Counted from the stretch's first letter, positions 1-9,593 are shown. The stretch is 64,000 bases of DNA from Catellatospora sp. IY07-71 (GCF_018326265.1 NZ_AP023360.1:102501-166500); one strand, 5' to 3'. A program made the numbers and translations. The notes: generated by a model not told the origin, from the letters alone.

Positions 1-143
1 TTATCCCAAAGCCAGGGGCAGGTTACTCACGTGTTACTCACCCGTTCGCCGCTCGAGTACCCCGAAGGGCCTTTCCGCTCGACTTGCATGTGTTAAGCAC
101 GCCGCCAGCGTTCGTCCTGAGCCAGGATCAAACTCTCCAAAAA
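1..143 (-). rRNA. rrs: 16S ribosomal RNA, 5' end (partial)
   Basis: Read on the minus strand, this begins with the universal bacterial 16S start (AGAGTTTGATCCTGGCTCAG) followed by the conserved GAACGCTGGCGGCGTGCTTA block. The 5' end is placed near 143 by alignment to the E. coli start, where about seven bases precede AGAGTTTGATC. The gene runs off the left edge of the window, so only about 140 of roughly 1,500 bases are seen. It reads away from every gene in the window. Confidence 0.98.
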
Positions 144-246
144 GAATTCTCAAACCCGGCAGAACAAACCCGACATCAAAATGTCCAGATCTGTTTCATA
201 CCAAAGGAATCATCACGAGGATGAAAAAATTGGCACTGGCTATATA

Positions 247-271
247 GCACCCTGTTGAGTTCTCAAAGAAC
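247..271 (-). promoter_or_regulatory. rRNA leader boxA-type antitermination element
   Basis: On the minus strand this reads GTTCTTTGAGAACTCAACAG followed by GGTGC. The TTCTTTGAGAACTCAACAG core is the typical actinobacterial rRNA leader sequence, where Nus factors bind boxA and prevent premature termination. It lies about 105 bases upstream of the 16S 5' end. The AT-rich stretch between it and the gene is the usual precursor spacer holding processing stems. Confidence 0.7.
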
Positions 272-449
272 AAGCACACACCAAAACCAACCCGTTTCCG
301 GGAAGTTCTCGGGGCGACCCACTCAGACTACCGGACCGGTTTCGCGACCCCCAACCGGGGGCCGCCCCACTCCGGGCGGCTCAGCGATCCGGCCACCGCC
401 CCGACCCTCAGGCCCTGGCGTTTTTGTCCGTTCCTCGCTGGCAGAGAGA

Positions 450-527
450 ACATTACGCGACCCCCGAACCACGATGCAAATCGGGGTCGCTTGTCGCCGG
501 TCACATCATCACCGCTGACCTATCTTA
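450..527 (-). promoter_or_regulatory. Putative tandem rRNA operon promoters
   Basis: On the minus strand a good sigma-70 type pair is visible: TTGCAT (474-479) and TAATGT (450-455) with an 18-base spacer, ending about 305 bases upstream of 16S. A second -10-like hexamer, TAAGAT (522-527), lies about 70 bases further upstream without a convincing -35. Multiple promoters are normal for actinobacterial rRNA operons. The rest of 144-596 holds only leader sequence; no gene is seen in it. Confidence 0.5.
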
Positions 528-596
528 GCAGCTCGTCCCGGCCGGATGTCGGGAAAGGAAGCGGTCGGTGAGCACCGTGGAGGCAGAATCTGACGG

Positions 597-1439
597 GTGA
601 AGGTGACCGCCGACACGTCGCTGCCCGACTTCGCCGACGCGGTGATGCCCTGGCTCCTGCGCGACCCCGTACGCAACAACCAGCTGCTCACGCTCCTCCA
701 GTCCCGGTTGGACGGCGTCGTGCCGACCGAGTCCGACCTGCTCATGCTCCGGGTCGACGACTCCCTCGGCGCGTTGCGGGCGGTCGCGGTCCGGCCCCCG
801 CCGTTCCCCATGCTGCTCAGCGACGTCTCGGCGGGAGCTGTCAGCCATCTGGGTCCGCATCTGGCCAAGCACCGTCCGGCGGTCCGCCGGTTCACCGGCC
901 CGGCGCTCTCGACCGAGCGGCTCGTGGCGAGAGTGGCCGAGCGTTCCGGCACCCCGGCGAGCCTGCTGGCGTCGTACCGCATGTTCGAGATCTCGGTGGT
1001 CAGGCCGCCGGCCGGAGTCGCCGGGCACCCGCGGGAGGCGGCCCTGCCCGATCGGGATCGCCTGGTCGAGTGGTCGGCGGCGTTCCAGCGGGAGGCGCTG
1101 GCCGACCACCCGCCGTCCGACCCCGCCGCGCCGATCGACGGGCGGCTGGCCCTGGGCAGCCTGCTCTGGGTATGGGAGAACGGCGGCGAGCCGGTCGCGA
1201 TGACCGCGATGACCGCGCCCGCCGCCGGGGTCGTACGCATCAACCTCGTCTACACCCCGCCCCCGCACCGCCGGAACGGCTACGCGTCAGCGCTGGTCGC
1301 GGCGGTGAGCCGGGCCGCGCTGGCGGCGCGCCTGCGCCCGGTGCTCTTCACGGACCTGGCCAACCCGACCAGCAACAAGATCTACCGGGCGATCGGCTAC
1401 CGGCCGCTGCAGGACACCAGCCTGTGGGAGGTCGGCTAG
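597..1439 (+). CDS. GNAT family N-acetyltransferase
   Basis: This is a 280-residue protein with the GNAT fold in its C-terminal half. The acetyl-CoA pyrophosphate-binding motif is seen as HRRNGYA at about residues 223-229, after a beta strand reading INLVYTPP, and the last third ends in the usual NKIYRAIGYRP strand-helix. The N-terminal half has no assigned domain, as in other two-part actinobacterial GNATs. The start is GTG at 597, with a GGAGG about 13 bases upstream, which is rather far. The substrate is unknown. It lies divergent to the rRNA operon and its stop overlaps the stop of the convergent MFS gene by 3-4 bases (ctag). Confidence 0.85.
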   Translation: MKVTADTSLPDFADAVMPWLLRDPVRNNQLLTLLQSRLDGVVPTESDLLMLRVDDSLGALRAVAVRPPPFPMLLSDVSAGAVSHLGPHLAKHRPAVRRFTGPALSTERLVARVAERSGTPASLLASYRMFEISVVRPPAGVAGHPREAALPDRDRLVEWSAAFQREALADHPPSDPAAPIDGRLALGSLLWVWENGGEPVAMTAMTAPAAGVVRINLVYTPPPHRRNGYASALVAAVSRAALAARLRPVLFTDLANPTSNKIYRAIGYRPLQDTSLWEVG

Positions 1440-2614
1440 GCCGACACCGGCTCGGGCACCGGCTGCCTGTGGGCGATCTCGGCGGCGCGCAGGCGCCCCG
1501 CGCCCAGCACGACGATCAGGACCAGCCCGGTCACCATGGCGAACGAGAACGGCAGCGAGGTGGCGTGGGCGATGCCGCCCATCAGGCCGGGCGCCGCGAG
1601 CCCGGCGCCGTACGACACCGTGGCCACCCCGGCGATCGCGTGGGCGGGATGGTCGCCGGTGTGCCCGGCCGCGCTGAAGGCGAGCGGCACCACCACGGCG
1701 ACGCCGAGACCGATCAGGCCGAACCCGGCCACCCCCGCCAGTGGCGTCCAGGCGGCGACCACCAGCACGCCGCCGAGGACCCCGAGCGCCCCGGCCGCGC
1801 GGACCGTGCCGACCGCCCCGAAGCGGCGCACCACCGTGTCGCCGACCAGCCGCCCTCCCGCCATGGCCAGGGCGAACATGCTGTACGCGACGGCTGCCTG
1901 CCCCTCGCCGGCCTCCAGGATCTGGCGCAGGTAGACGGCGCACCAGTCGGCCGTGGCGCCCTCGGCGAAGACCGCGCAGAAGCCGATCAGGCCGATGATC
2001 AGCACCGGCCCGCGGGGCAGTGAGAACCGCGGGCCGTCCTCGGCCGCCGCCACGGGCACGGTCGGCAGCAGCCAGTGGCCCGCCGTGGCACCGACCACGG
2101 CGAGCAGCACGCCCATCACGGCCAGGTTCACGGGGGCGCTGACGCCTAGGTACGCCGCGGCGGCGCCGATACCGGAACCGATCAGGCCGCCCACCGACCA
2201 CATGCCGTGCAGGCTCGACATGATCGAACGGCCCAGCCGCTGCTCCACCTCGACGCCCTCGGCGTTCATGGCGATGTCGGAGGTGCCCGCCGCGACTCCG
2301 GCGAGCAGCAGCATGCCCATCAGCGCCCACTGGTTGGGCGCGAGGGCGAGCACGCCCACGGCGAGCGCCCAGGCGGCGATGAGGATCCGGGTGGCCAGGC
2401 GGCCGCCGATGCGCTGGACCAGGCGCCCGGTGAACGGCATCGAGCTGAGCGAACCCACCGCGGGCATGATGAGCGCGAGCCCGAGCGCGCCCTCGGTGAG
2501 GTGCAGGTGCTCGGCGATCCACGGGATGCGGGAGGCGAAGCTGCCGCTCGCCGCGCCGTGTACCGCGAACACCGTCGCCACCGCCCAGCGGGCCCGTGTC
2601 ACCTGCGAAGCCAT
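1436..2614 (-). CDS. MFS transporter
   Basis: This is a polytopic membrane protein of about 392 residues with twelve predicted hydrophobic helices, of the major facilitator type that contains fosmidomycin-resistance and sugar-efflux-like exporters. The N-terminal helix region holds a G-rich motif A-like loop (GRLVQRIGGRLATR). The ATG at 2614 is chosen because it starts the family-like sequence MASQVTRARWAV and has a TAAGGT -10-like hexamer seven bases upstream with no Shine-Dalgarno, suggesting a leaderless mRNA. A start 14 codons upstream is possible. Substrate unknown. Confidence 0.85.
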   Translation of the reverse strand: MASQVTRARWAVATVFAVHGAASGSFASRIPWIAEHLHLTEGALGLALIMPAVGSLSSMPFTGRLVQRIGGRLATRILIAAWALAVGVLALAPNQWALMGMLLLAGVAAGTSDIAMNAEGVEVEQRLGRSIMSSLHGMWSVGGLIGSGIGAAAAYLGVSAPVNLAVMGVLLAVVGATAGHWLLPTVPVAAAEDGPRFSLPRGPVLIIGLIGFCAVFAEGATADWCAVYLRQILEAGEGQAAVAYSMFALAMAGGRLVGDTVVRRFGAVGTVRAAGALGVLGGVLVVAAWTPLAGVAGFGLIGLGVAVVVPLAFSAAGHTGDHPAHAIAGVATVSYGAGLAAPGLMGGIAHATSLPFSFAMVTGLVLIVVLGAGRLRAAEIAHRQPVPEPVSA

Positions 2615-2674
2615 GGATTGGACCTTACGTGGCGGCCCATCGCCCGGCCACCGCACAGCTCGCTGATCCTGTGC

Positions 2675-3523
2675 TCAAGCGGCGGCGAGGAGCAGTGCCG
2701 TCGCGGCGAGGCCCAGGCCGGCGAACTGTACGGGCCGCAGCCGCTCCTTGTTCACGGCGAGCGCGAGCAGCACCGTGCTGGCCGGGTACAGCGAGGCGAT
2801 CGGCGCGACGATGCTCAGCTCGCCCTGGTTCACGGCGAGCAGGTAGAGCCCGTTGGCGCCGATGTCCAGGCAGCCCGCGACGACGGCCAGCGCGAGCACC
2901 CGGCCGCGCAGACGCAGGGTGCCGCCCATGGGCCGGAGCAGCAGCAGCCCGACCGGGACGGAGGCGACGCGGGCGCAGGCCAGCGGCCACATGCCCGCAC
3001 CCTCCCCGGCCTGGGCGAGTAGCAGGAAGAACACCCCGAACATGGCGCCCGCGGCCAGTGCGAGCCCGACCACCCGCGGTCCGGCGGCACCGGCGCCCTC
3101 CGCGGGGCTGAGGCTGACCAGCGCGATCGCGAGCACCGCGCAGGCGGCGCCGGCGAGCGGCTGCGCGCCCGGCCGTTCGCCGAGCAGCAGCCCGCCGGTG
3201 AGCGGGACGAGGGCGGAGGTGACGGCGGCGACCGGGGCCACGACGGCCATCGCGCCGCTGGCCAGCCCTTGGTATAGGAGGACAATCCCGAAAAGTCCGG
3301 CAATCCCTGCGGCCGCTCCCCAGCCCAGCGCCGACACGCCGAGCCGACCCGGGATCAGCAGCAGAAAAGCTGCGATCATCGGTATCGCGCACAGCTGCGA
3401 CACCACGGTCACCGAGTAGGAATGGCCTCGCACGCTCGCGGCACCCTGCACGGCCTTGCCGCCGCAGAAATCGGCGGTGCCCCAGACCAGGGCGGACGTG
3501 CCGGCGAGCAGAACAGAGATCAC
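2675..3523 (-). CDS. EamA/DMT-superfamily transporter
   Basis: A 282-residue, ten-helix inner-membrane protein made of two EamA repeats. The first begins SALVWGTADFCGGKA, typical of drug/metabolite transporters. Such proteins export amino acids or other small metabolites, but the substrate cannot be told from sequence. It starts with GTG at 3523, without a clear ribosome-binding site. It is divergent from an HTH-cupin regulator whose start lies about 40 bases away, which suggests that regulator controls it. The shared spacer holds an imperfect palindrome (cgtgttcgtatcacg, 3526-3540), a candidate operator. Confidence 0.85.
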   Translation of the reverse strand: MISVLLAGTSALVWGTADFCGGKAVQGAASVRGHSYSVTVVSQLCAIPMIAAFLLLIPGRLGVSALGWGAAAGIAGLFGIVLLYQGLASGAMAVVAPVAAVTSALVPLTGGLLLGERPGAQPLAGAACAVLAIALVSLSPAEGAGAAGPRVVGLALAAGAMFGVFFLLLAQAGEGAGMWPLACARVASVPVGLLLLRPMGGTLRLRGRVLALAVVAGCLDIGANGLYLLAVNQGELSIVAPIASLYPASTVLLALAVNKERLRPVQFAGLGLAATALLLAAA

Positions 3524-3564
3524 GACGTGTTCGTATCACGGTATTGACCGCAAAGGACAGTCTG

Positions 3565-4248
3565 TTGACCGATACGACGATCGAGCGGACCCGTACGGCG
3601 GACCACGCCGACGCCGGCCCGCACGCGCCACGGCCCCGCCACCTCCCCCTCGACGAGATCAACGCAGCGGTCGCGCTGCACGTACGCGCCCTGCGGGCCG
3701 GTCGCGGCTGGTCGCTGGACGAGCTGTCCGCCAGGTCCGGGGTCAGCAAGGGCATGCTCGTGCAGATCGAGGGCTGCCGCACCAATCCCAGCGTCGGCAC
3801 GCTCGCCCGGATCGCGGACGCGTTCGGGGTGACCGTGGCCCGGCTGCTGCAGCCCGCCGCCGACCGCAGCGTGCACCTGAGCGAGATCGACGCCGCGCCC
3901 GTGCTGTGGCGGGGCGGGCGCGGCGGCACCGGCCGCATGCTGCGCGGGCTCAGCGACCCCGGCTTCGTCGAGCTGTGGGACTGGCGGTTCGCCCCGCAGG
4001 AGCGTTACGAGGCCGAGGAGCTGCTGCCCGGCACCCGCACCATGGTGCACGTGCTGGTGGGGCAGGTCGTGGTGACCGTCGACGGCACCGACCACCAGGT
4101 GCAGGTCGGCCAGACCCTGGACTTCCGGTCCGACCGGGCGCACGCGTGCCGCAACGAGCTGGACTCCCCGGCCCGGCTGGTGATGGTGGTGACGATGCCG
4201 CCGGGTGAACTCGACCGGCGGCGCGGTTCGGCGATCGCCCGGCGTTAG
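3565..4248 (+). CDS. XRE-family transcriptional regulator with cupin domain
   Basis: An N-terminal helix-turn-helix of the XRE type (about residues 33-88; SLDELSARSGVSKGMLVQIE is the helix pair) is followed by a C-terminal cupin_2 barrel (about 145-210) that would sense a small ligand. This is the standard layout of HTH-cupin regulators of amino-acid or sugar metabolism. The TTG at 3565 is preferred because AAAGGA lies about eight bases upstream; a TTG at 3544, seven codons earlier, has no such site. The divergent EamA transporter is its likely target (inference). Confidence 0.85.
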   Translation: MTDTTIERTRTADHADAGPHAPRPRHLPLDEINAAVALHVRALRAGRGWSLDELSARSGVSKGMLVQIEGCRTNPSVGTLARIADAFGVTVARLLQPAADRSVHLSEIDAAPVLWRGGRGGTGRMLRGLSDPGFVELWDWRFAPQERYEAEELLPGTRTMVHVLVGQVVVTVDGTDHQVQVGQTLDFRSDRAHACRNELDSPARLVMVVTMPPGELDRRRGSAIARR

Positions 4249-4262
4249 GGCGTACCCACGCA

Positions 4263-4292
4263 GAAGCGCCGCCCCGGACGGGACGGCGCTTC
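4263..4292. terminator. Hairpin terminator between regulator and clpX
   Basis: The inverted repeat gaagcgccg(c)ccc / ggg(a)cggcgcttc has a four-base loop. It sits between the convergent stops of the HTH-cupin regulator (4248) and clpX (4301) and could stop transcription from both sides. There is no long T-tract, which is usual for actinobacteria. Confidence 0.6.
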
Positions 4293-4300
4293 GGGTGCGG

Positions 4301-5593
4301 CTAGGCGGTCTTCTCCTCGCGGTGGTGCCGCGCCCGGCGGCCGGTGCTGATGTCCCGGCGCGGGACGATGGTCGGGTAGACCTTCTCCAGCACGGTGTCC
4401 CGGGTGATCAGCACCCGCTCGGCGTTGGGGTCGCTGGGCACCTCGTACATCACGGAGAGCAGGACCTCTTCCATGATCGCCCGCAGGCCGCGGGCGCCGG
4501 TGTTGCGGAGCATGGCCTGGTCGGCGATGGCCTCCAGGGCCTCCTCCTCGAACTCCAGCACCACGTTGTCCAGCTCGAACAGGCGCTGGTACTGCTTCAC
4601 GAGGGCGTTGCGGGGCTCGGTGAGGATCTTGACGAGCGCCTCGCGGTCCAGGCTGCGCACGGTCGTGATGACCGGCAGGCGGCCGATGAACTCGGGGATG
4701 ATGCCGAACTTGAGCATGTCCTCCGGCATCACCTTGGCCAGCGTCTCGTCGCTGACCCGGTCGGTGACCGCCCGCAGGTGCGCGCCGAAGCCCAGGCCCG
4801 AGCGCGCGGTGCGCTGCTCGATGATCTGCTCCAGCCCGGCGAAGGCACCGCCGCAGATGAACAGGATGTTGGTGGTGTCGATCTCGACGAAGTCCTGGTG
4901 CGGGTGCTTGCGTCCGCCCTGGGGCGGCACGTTGGCCCGGGTGCCCTCCAGGATCTTCAGCAGCGCCTGCTGCACGCCCTCGCCGGAGACGTCACGGGTG
5001 ATGGACGGGCTGTCGGACTTGCGGGCGATCTTGTCGATCTCGTCGATGTAGACGATGCCGGTCTCGGCGCGCTTGATGTCCCAGTCGGCGGCCTGAATGA
5101 GCTTGAGGAGGATGTTCTCCACATCCTCACCCACGTAGCCGGCCTCGGTCAGCGCGGTCGCGTCGGCGATGGCGAACGGGACGTTCAGCATGCGGGCCAG
5201 GGTCTGCGCGAGATGCGTCTTGCCGGTGCCCGTCGGGCCGATCAGCAGGATGTTGCTCTTCGCGACCTCGACCGACTCGCCGCCGCGGCTGTGCGCCGCG
5301 TCGGCCTGCAGCCGCTTGTAGTGGTTGTAGACCGCCACGGCCAGCGCCTTCTTCGCGCCGTCCTGGCCCACCACGTACGAGTCGAGGAACTGGCAGATCT
5401 CCATCGGCTTGGGCAGCTCTTCCCAGCGGACCTGCTCCTCGCCGGCGAGCTCCTCTTCGATGATCTCGTTGCACAGGTCGATGCACTCATCGCAGATGTA
5501 GACGCCCGGCCCGGCGATGAGCTTCTTCACCTGGCGCTGCGACTTGCCGCAGAAAGAGCATTTCAGCAGGTCGCCGCCGTCGATCCGTGCCAC
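4301..5593 (-). CDS. clpX: ATP-dependent Clp protease ATP-binding subunit ClpX
   Basis: A 430-residue AAA+ unfoldase that feeds substrates to ClpP1P2. The N-terminal zinc-binding domain has four cysteines (C12, C15, C34, C37). Walker A is GPTGTGKT at 119-126 and Walker B reads YIDEIDKI. The [10 protein letters not shown]-type pore-loop/IGF-region context and the sensor-2 helix are those of ClpX, and the length is normal. The start is GTG at 5593 with a strong GGGGGAG seven bases upstream. It follows clpP1-clpP2 on the same strand but is separated from them by about 200 bases, so it may have its own promoter. Confidence 0.97.
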   Translation of the reverse strand: MARIDGGDLLKCSFCGKSQRQVKKLIAGPGVYICDECIDLCNEIIEEELAGEEQVRWEELPKPMEICQFLDSYVVGQDGAKKALAVAVYNHYKRLQADAAHSRGGESVEVAKSNILLIGPTGTGKTHLAQTLARMLNVPFAIADATALTEAGYVGEDVENILLKLIQAADWDIKRAETGIVYIDEIDKIARKSDSPSITRDVSGEGVQQALLKILEGTRANVPPQGGRKHPHQDFVEIDTTNILFICGGAFAGLEQIIEQRTARSGLGFGAHLRAVTDRVSDETLAKVMPEDMLKFGIIPEFIGRLPVITTVRSLDREALVKILTEPRNALVKQYQRLFELDNVVLEFEEEALEAIADQAMLRNTGARGLRAIMEEVLLSVMYEVPSDPNAERVLITRDTVLEKVYPTIVPRRDISTGRRARHHREEKTA

Positions 5594-5792
5594 CTACGAC
5601 TCCCCCTGCCCCTGAAGCGGACGAACGCCGAGTCCCACCTGTGAGCGCGGAAATCGGTACTGCTTTGACGTTACCTGTTGTGAGCCGGTTTGCGACGGCC
5701 CCACCCCGCCGACCACACCGCTGATTCTGACACGTGGCTGTGACAGCGCGGCGGTGCCGTCCACCTGTTGGGGTGAACGGCACCGCATCCGC

Positions 5793-6446
5793 TCAGCGCG
5801 CGCCGGCCAGCAGGCTCTTCTTGCGGCTGGTCATGACGGAGTCGACCAGGCCGTAATCCAGGGCCTCGGCGGCCGTCAGGATCTTGTCACGGTCGATGTC
5901 CTTCTTGACCTGCGCGGAGTCCTTGCCGGAGTGGCGGGCCAGCATCTCCTCGAGCTGGTTGCGCATCCGCATGATCTCCCGGGCCTGGATCTCGATGTCG
6001 GAACCCTGACCGTAGCCGCCCTCGGTGGCCGGCTGGTGGATGATGATGCGCGAGTTCGGCAGCGCCAGGCGCTTGCCCGGGGTGCCCGCCGCCAGCAGCA
6101 CCGCCGCGGCGCTCGCCGCCTGGCCCAGGCACACCGTCTGGATGTCCGGGCGCACGAACTGCATCGTGTCGTAGATCGCGGTCATCGCGGTGAACGAGCC
6201 GCCCGGCGAGTTGATGTACATCGTGATGTCACGGTCCGGGTCGGCCGCCTCCAGCACCAGCAGCTGCGCCATCACGTCGTTGGCGGACGCGTCGTCGACC
6301 TGGACGCCCAGGAAGATGATGCGGTCCTCGAACATCTTGTTGTACGGGTTGGTCTCCTTCGTCCCGTACGACGTGCGCTCGATGAACGACGGGATGATGT
6401 AACGGTTGCTGACCTCGGCGAAGCTCGGCGTCATGCGTGGAAACAT
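5793..6446 (-). CDS. clpP2: ATP-dependent Clp protease proteolytic subunit ClpP2
   Basis: A 217-residue serine protease subunit that forms the mixed ClpP1P2 tetradecamer found in actinobacteria. The catalytic serine is in GQAASAAAV (S112) and the histidine in [12 protein letters not shown] (H137); the oligomer handle region is intact. AAGGAG lies seven bases before the ATG. It is the second gene of a clpP1-clpP2 operon with only 12 bases between the two, fitting the requirement for both subunits. Confidence 0.95.
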   Translation of the reverse strand: MFPRMTPSFAEVSNRYIIPSFIERTSYGTKETNPYNKMFEDRIIFLGVQVDDASANDVMAQLLVLEAADPDRDITMYINSPGGSFTAMTAIYDTMQFVRPDIQTVCLGQAASAAAVLLAAGTPGKRLALPNSRIIIHQPATEGGYGQGSDIEIQAREIMRMRNQLEEMLARHSGKDSAQVKKDIDRDKILTAAEALDYGLVDSVMTSRKKSLLAGAR

Positions 6447-6458
6447 CGTTGCGCTCCT

Positions 6459-7070
6459 TCAGTTCCCGACCGGCACGGCTGCCGACGCGGTGATCACGTT
6501 GTCGATGAAGCCGTACTCCTTGGCCTGCTGCGCGGTGAACCAGCGGTCGCGGTCGCTGTCGGCCTCGATCTGTTCCACCGGCTGACCGGTGTGCTTGGCG
6601 ATCAGATCGATCATGAGCTTCTTCGTGTAGATCATCTGCTCGGCCTGGATGGCGATGTCGGCCGCGGTGCCGCCGATGCCGCCGGAGGCCTGGTGCATCA
6701 TGATCCGCGCGTGCGGCAGCGCCGACCGCTTGCCCTTGGCGCCCGCGCACAGCAGCATCTGCCCCATCGAGGCCGCCATGCCCAGCGCGATCGTCGCCAC
6801 GTCGTTCTGGATGAACTGCATGGTGTCGTAGATCGCCATGCCGTCGTACACGGAGCCGCCGGGCGAGTTGATGTAGAGGTAGATGTCGCGGTCCGGGTCC
6901 TCGGCGGACAGCAGCAGCAGCTGCGCGCAGATCCGGTTGGCGACCTGGGTGTTCACGTCACTGCCCAGGAAGACGATGCGCTCCTTGAGCAGGCGGTTGT
7001 AAACAGAGTCGTCGAGGCCGCCGGCGATCGGATCGGAACCCCGCGCAGTTGGAACGTGCAGCTCGCTCAT
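6459..7070 (-). CDS. clpP1: ATP-dependent Clp protease proteolytic subunit ClpP1
   Basis: A 203-residue ClpP-family subunit with catalytic serine in GMAASMGQ (S101), histidine in [10 protein letters not shown] (H126) and an aspartate in the ADSDRDRWF segment. It is the first gene of the clpP1-clpP2 pair. A perfect CGCTG-T-CAGCG palindrome about 80 bases upstream looks like a ClgR operator, the activator that controls clpP1P2 in Streptomyces and Corynebacterium. The start at 7070 (ATG) has AAAGG upstream. Confidence 0.95.
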   Translation of the reverse strand: MSELHVPTARGSDPIAGGLDDSVYNRLLKERIVFLGSDVNTQVANRICAQLLLLSAEDPDRDIYLYINSPGGSVYDGMAIYDTMQFIQNDVATIALGMAASMGQMLLCAGAKGKRSALPHARIMMHQASGGIGGTAADIAIQAEQMIYTKKLMIDLIAKHTGQPVEQIEADSDRDRWFTAQQAKEYGFIDNVITASAAVPVGN

Positions 7071-7145
7071 ATCGGCAGCCTTTCTCGTTGTCCTACAGCG
7101 ACCCTAACCGCTGCCAGTGACAGCAGCTTCCCCGAGATCCGCGTG

Positions 7146-7160
7146 TTCGCTGTCAGCGCA
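7146..7160 (-). promoter_or_regulatory. Candidate ClgR operator upstream of clpP1P2
   Basis: The sequence ttcgctgtcagcgca contains the perfect palindrome CGCTG-T-CAGCG. It agrees with the published actinobacterial ClgR consensus, which carries CGC and GCG half-sites five bases apart, and it sits 76-90 bases upstream of the clpP1 start. Assignment is by motif and position only. Confidence 0.5.
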
Positions 7161-7180
7161 CGACACCCGGAGCACGAACG

Positions 7181-7218
7181 GCGAAGGACCCGCCCACGGT
7201 GGTGAACGGGTCCTTCGC
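7181..7218 (-). terminator. Terminator after tig
   Basis: Perfect 11-bp arms gcgaaggaccc (7181-7191) and gggtccttcgc (7208-7218) enclose a 16-base loop, starting 12 bases beyond the tig stop on the minus strand. It separates tig from the clpP1 promoter region. Confidence 0.7.
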
Positions 7219-7229
7219 GATGCTCATGA

Positions 7230-8597
7230 TCAGTGGTCGTGACCCTCGTGGTCACCGTGGTCGTGGCCCTCGTGGCCGTTGCCCTCGCGCAGCGAGTCCA
7301 GGGTCAGCACCTCGCCGTCGGTGTCGGTCATCACGACCCGCTCCATGACCAGCGCCAGCGCCTTGCCCCGGCGCACGTCGCCGTAGACGGCCGCGGCGGC
7401 GCCGTTCTGGACCAGGCGGTCGTAGTACACCTGCGGCGCGACGCCGGCCCGCTGGGCCCGGTGGACGATCTCGTGACCGTACTCGTCGTCGGTGACCTGG
7501 ACGTCCTCCGCCTCGGCGATGGTGTCCAGCACGAGCTGGATCTTGACACCCTCGGCGGCGGCGTCGGCCAGCTCCGCGGTGATCTGCTCGTCGGTCTTCT
7601 CCTCGGCCGCGAGGTACTCCTCCAGGGAGGCGCCCATGCGGTCGAGCTGCTCGACCATGGCGGCCTTGCGCTGCTCGACCTCGTCGGCGACGACACCCTC
7701 CGGCGCCGGCACGTTGGCCTGCTTCACCAGCTCGGCGAGGGCCTTGTCGCGGGCCGCGTACAGCTGCTCGACCTTCTTGACGCGGGTGATCCGCTCCTTC
7801 AGGTCACCCCGCAGCTCCTCCAGGGTGTCGAACTCGCTGGCCAGGCCGGCGAACTCGTCGTCGAGCTCGGGGAGCTCCTTCTCCTTGACCGTGCGCACGG
7901 TCACCTTCACCTCGGCGTCGCGGCCGGCGAACTCGCCGCCCACGAGCTGGCTGGTGAAGGTCGCCTCCTCGCCGGCGGCCAGGCCGACGACGGCCTCGTC
8001 CAGGCCCTTGAGCAGCTGGCCGGAGCCGACCTCGTGCGAGATGTTGTTGGCGGTGCCGCCCTCGACCTCGACGCCGTCGACGGTCGCGACCAGGTCCAGC
8101 TGCACGTAGTCACCGGTGGCGGCGGCGCGCTCGACGGTCTTCAGGGTGGCGAAGCGCTGGCGCAGCCCGTCCACCTGCTCGTCGATCTCGGTGTCCGAGA
8201 TCGCCAGCGGGTCGACCTCGACCTTGATCGCGCTCAGCTCGGGCAGGGTGATCTCCGGGCGCACGTCCACGTCGGCGGTGAACTTCAGCGGCTTGCCGTC
8301 CTCGAACTCGAGGTTGTCGACGGCCGGGCGGCCCAGCAGCTTGACCTCGTGCTCGCGCACCGCGGCGAAGATCTGCTGCGGGATGGCCTCCTCGATCGCC
8401 TCCTGGAGCACGGCGCCACGGCCGACGCGCTGGTCGATGACCTGGGCCGGGATCTTGCCCTTGCGGAAGCCGGGGATGTTCACCTGCGCCGCGATCTCGC
8501 GGTACGCCTTCTTCAGGCTCGGCTCGAGCTCGGCGAACGGCACCTCGATGGCGAGCCGCACTCGAGTCGGGCTCAGAGTCTCGACGGTGCTCTTCAC
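7230..8597 (-). CDS. tig: Trigger factor (ribosome-bound chaperone, prolyl isomerase)
   Basis: A 455-residue chaperone that binds nascent chains at the ribosome exit. The N-terminal ribosome-binding signature GFRKGKIP is at about 43-50, the FKBP-type PPIase domain is in the middle (about 155-240), and the C-terminal substrate-binding domain follows. The tail is a histidine-rich run (HEGHDHGDHEGHDH) that probably binds metal; such tails occur in other actinobacterial trigger factors. The GTG at 8597 is chosen because AAGGAG lies eight bases upstream; a longer reading of 30 codons has no support. The tig-clpP1-clpP2-clpX order is conserved. Confidence 0.96.
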   Translation of the reverse strand: MKSTVETLSPTRVRLAIEVPFAELEPSLKKAYREIAAQVNIPGFRKGKIPAQVIDQRVGRGAVLQEAIEEAIPQQIFAAVREHEVKLLGRPAVDNLEFEDGKPLKFTADVDVRPEITLPELSAIKVEVDPLAISDTEIDEQVDGLRQRFATLKTVERAAATGDYVQLDLVATVDGVEVEGGTANNISHEVGSGQLLKGLDEAVVGLAAGEEATFTSQLVGGEFAGRDAEVKVTVRTVKEKELPELDDEFAGLASEFDTLEELRGDLKERITRVKKVEQLYAARDKALAELVKQANVPAPEGVVADEVEQRKAAMVEQLDRMGASLEEYLAAEEKTDEQITAELADAAAEGVKIQLVLDTIAEAEDVQVTDDEYGHEIVHRAQRAGVAPQVYYDRLVQNGAAAAVYGDVRRGKALALVMERVVMTDTDGEVLTLDSLREGNGHEGHDHGDHEGHDH

Positions 8598-8842
8598 TGG
8601 CGTACTCCTTGGGATCTTTCGGTCGTTTTGACGGGGCCTACGCACTGTACTGCGCGGCCACGCCGCGTCATGAGGCCGGTCCGACACGCGGACACGAAGC
8701 CCGGTCGAGTGTAGGCGAATACCTGGTTGCCCTCCCGCATCGGGCGGCGGTTATCGGCAGATGTCACACATCGCAGGCGCGGCAAACCCATAATATCCAG
8801 CAAAGCCGACAAACTGGGCGGGTTGTCCGGGAGGAGACCGCC

Positions 8843-9166
8843 GTGCCACCGATCGATATCGCATCCCTGCTCACCGTGCTCACCGACCTCGGTGGCCCGC
8901 TGATGGGCCCGCCCGTACGCGCCGTCGCGGCGCCCGACCCGGAGGCAGCCGTGCCCGGCACCCTGCTCAACGATCTCGTCCCGCTCGCGGCGCCCGCCGG
9001 CGAACGCGGCCCGGCCTGGGCGGCGGCCGTGTTCTTCGCGCTGCTCACGCTCGCGCTCACGGGCTGGCTGCACCGGAAGATCAAGCCGGAGCTGCTCACC
9101 CCGGCCAACGCGCACCTCGCCTACACCGACGAGCCCACGCAGCCCGGTGGGACCCCATCCGCCTGA
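8843..9166 (+). CDS. Small single-pass membrane protein, unknown function
   Basis: A 107-residue protein with one hydrophobic helix (about residues 63-80; AAVFFALLTLALTGWL) followed by a basic HRKIK stop-transfer segment and a polar tail. No family recognised. The GTG at 8843 is chosen because GGGAGGAGA lies six bases upstream; the frame is open further upstream but lacks a site. It is divergent from tig and lies before a tRNA pair. A short G/C hairpin at about 9176-9188 could end it. Confidence 0.6.
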   Translation: MPPIDIASLLTVLTDLGGPLMGPPVRAVAAPDPEAAVPGTLLNDLVPLAAPAGERGPAWAAAVFFALLTLALTGWLHRKIKPELLTPANAHLAYTDEPTQPGGTPSA

Positions 9167-9450
9167 TCGAACAAAGCCCCACCGGGGGTTTCGGGCCCAT
9201 CGCCGCGCCTGCCCCACCCCGTCCCGGCCCAGGCCGCCCACCGGCTCGGACGAACGAACCCCGGCGGGCCGCCTGGACCAGAGGACGAGGGGCGAATCGT
9301 CTCCCCGTCCCTGCGTACACCGTAGGCTCCCAGAGGGGTCGGTATGTGCCAAATGCCGAATAACCTTCGGAATGGGACACGGCTATATGGGTGTGCGGGC
9401 AGGTGCGCAGACCGCATACACTTCCGGGGGCGCCACCACCATCGGCGCAA

Positions 9451-9527
9451 CGGGGTGTAGCGCAGCTTGGTAGCGCACTCGCTTTGGGAGCGAGGGGCCG
9501 TCGGTTCGAATCCGGCCACCCCGACCA
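9451..9527 (+). tRNA. tRNA-Pro (anticodon TGG)
   Basis: A full cloverleaf: acceptor arms cggggtg (9451-9457) and caccccg (9517-9523), D-loop AGCGCAGCTTGGTAGCGC, anticodon stem ctcgc/gcgag with loop tttggga giving TGG, T-loop GTTCGAATC, then discriminator A and an encoded CCA. Confidence 0.97.
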
Positions 9528-9593
9528 GCCGCGGCACGGCACACACGACCTGAGTGGCCGCCGCGCTGAACCGGCCGCTAGACTCAGGGCCAC

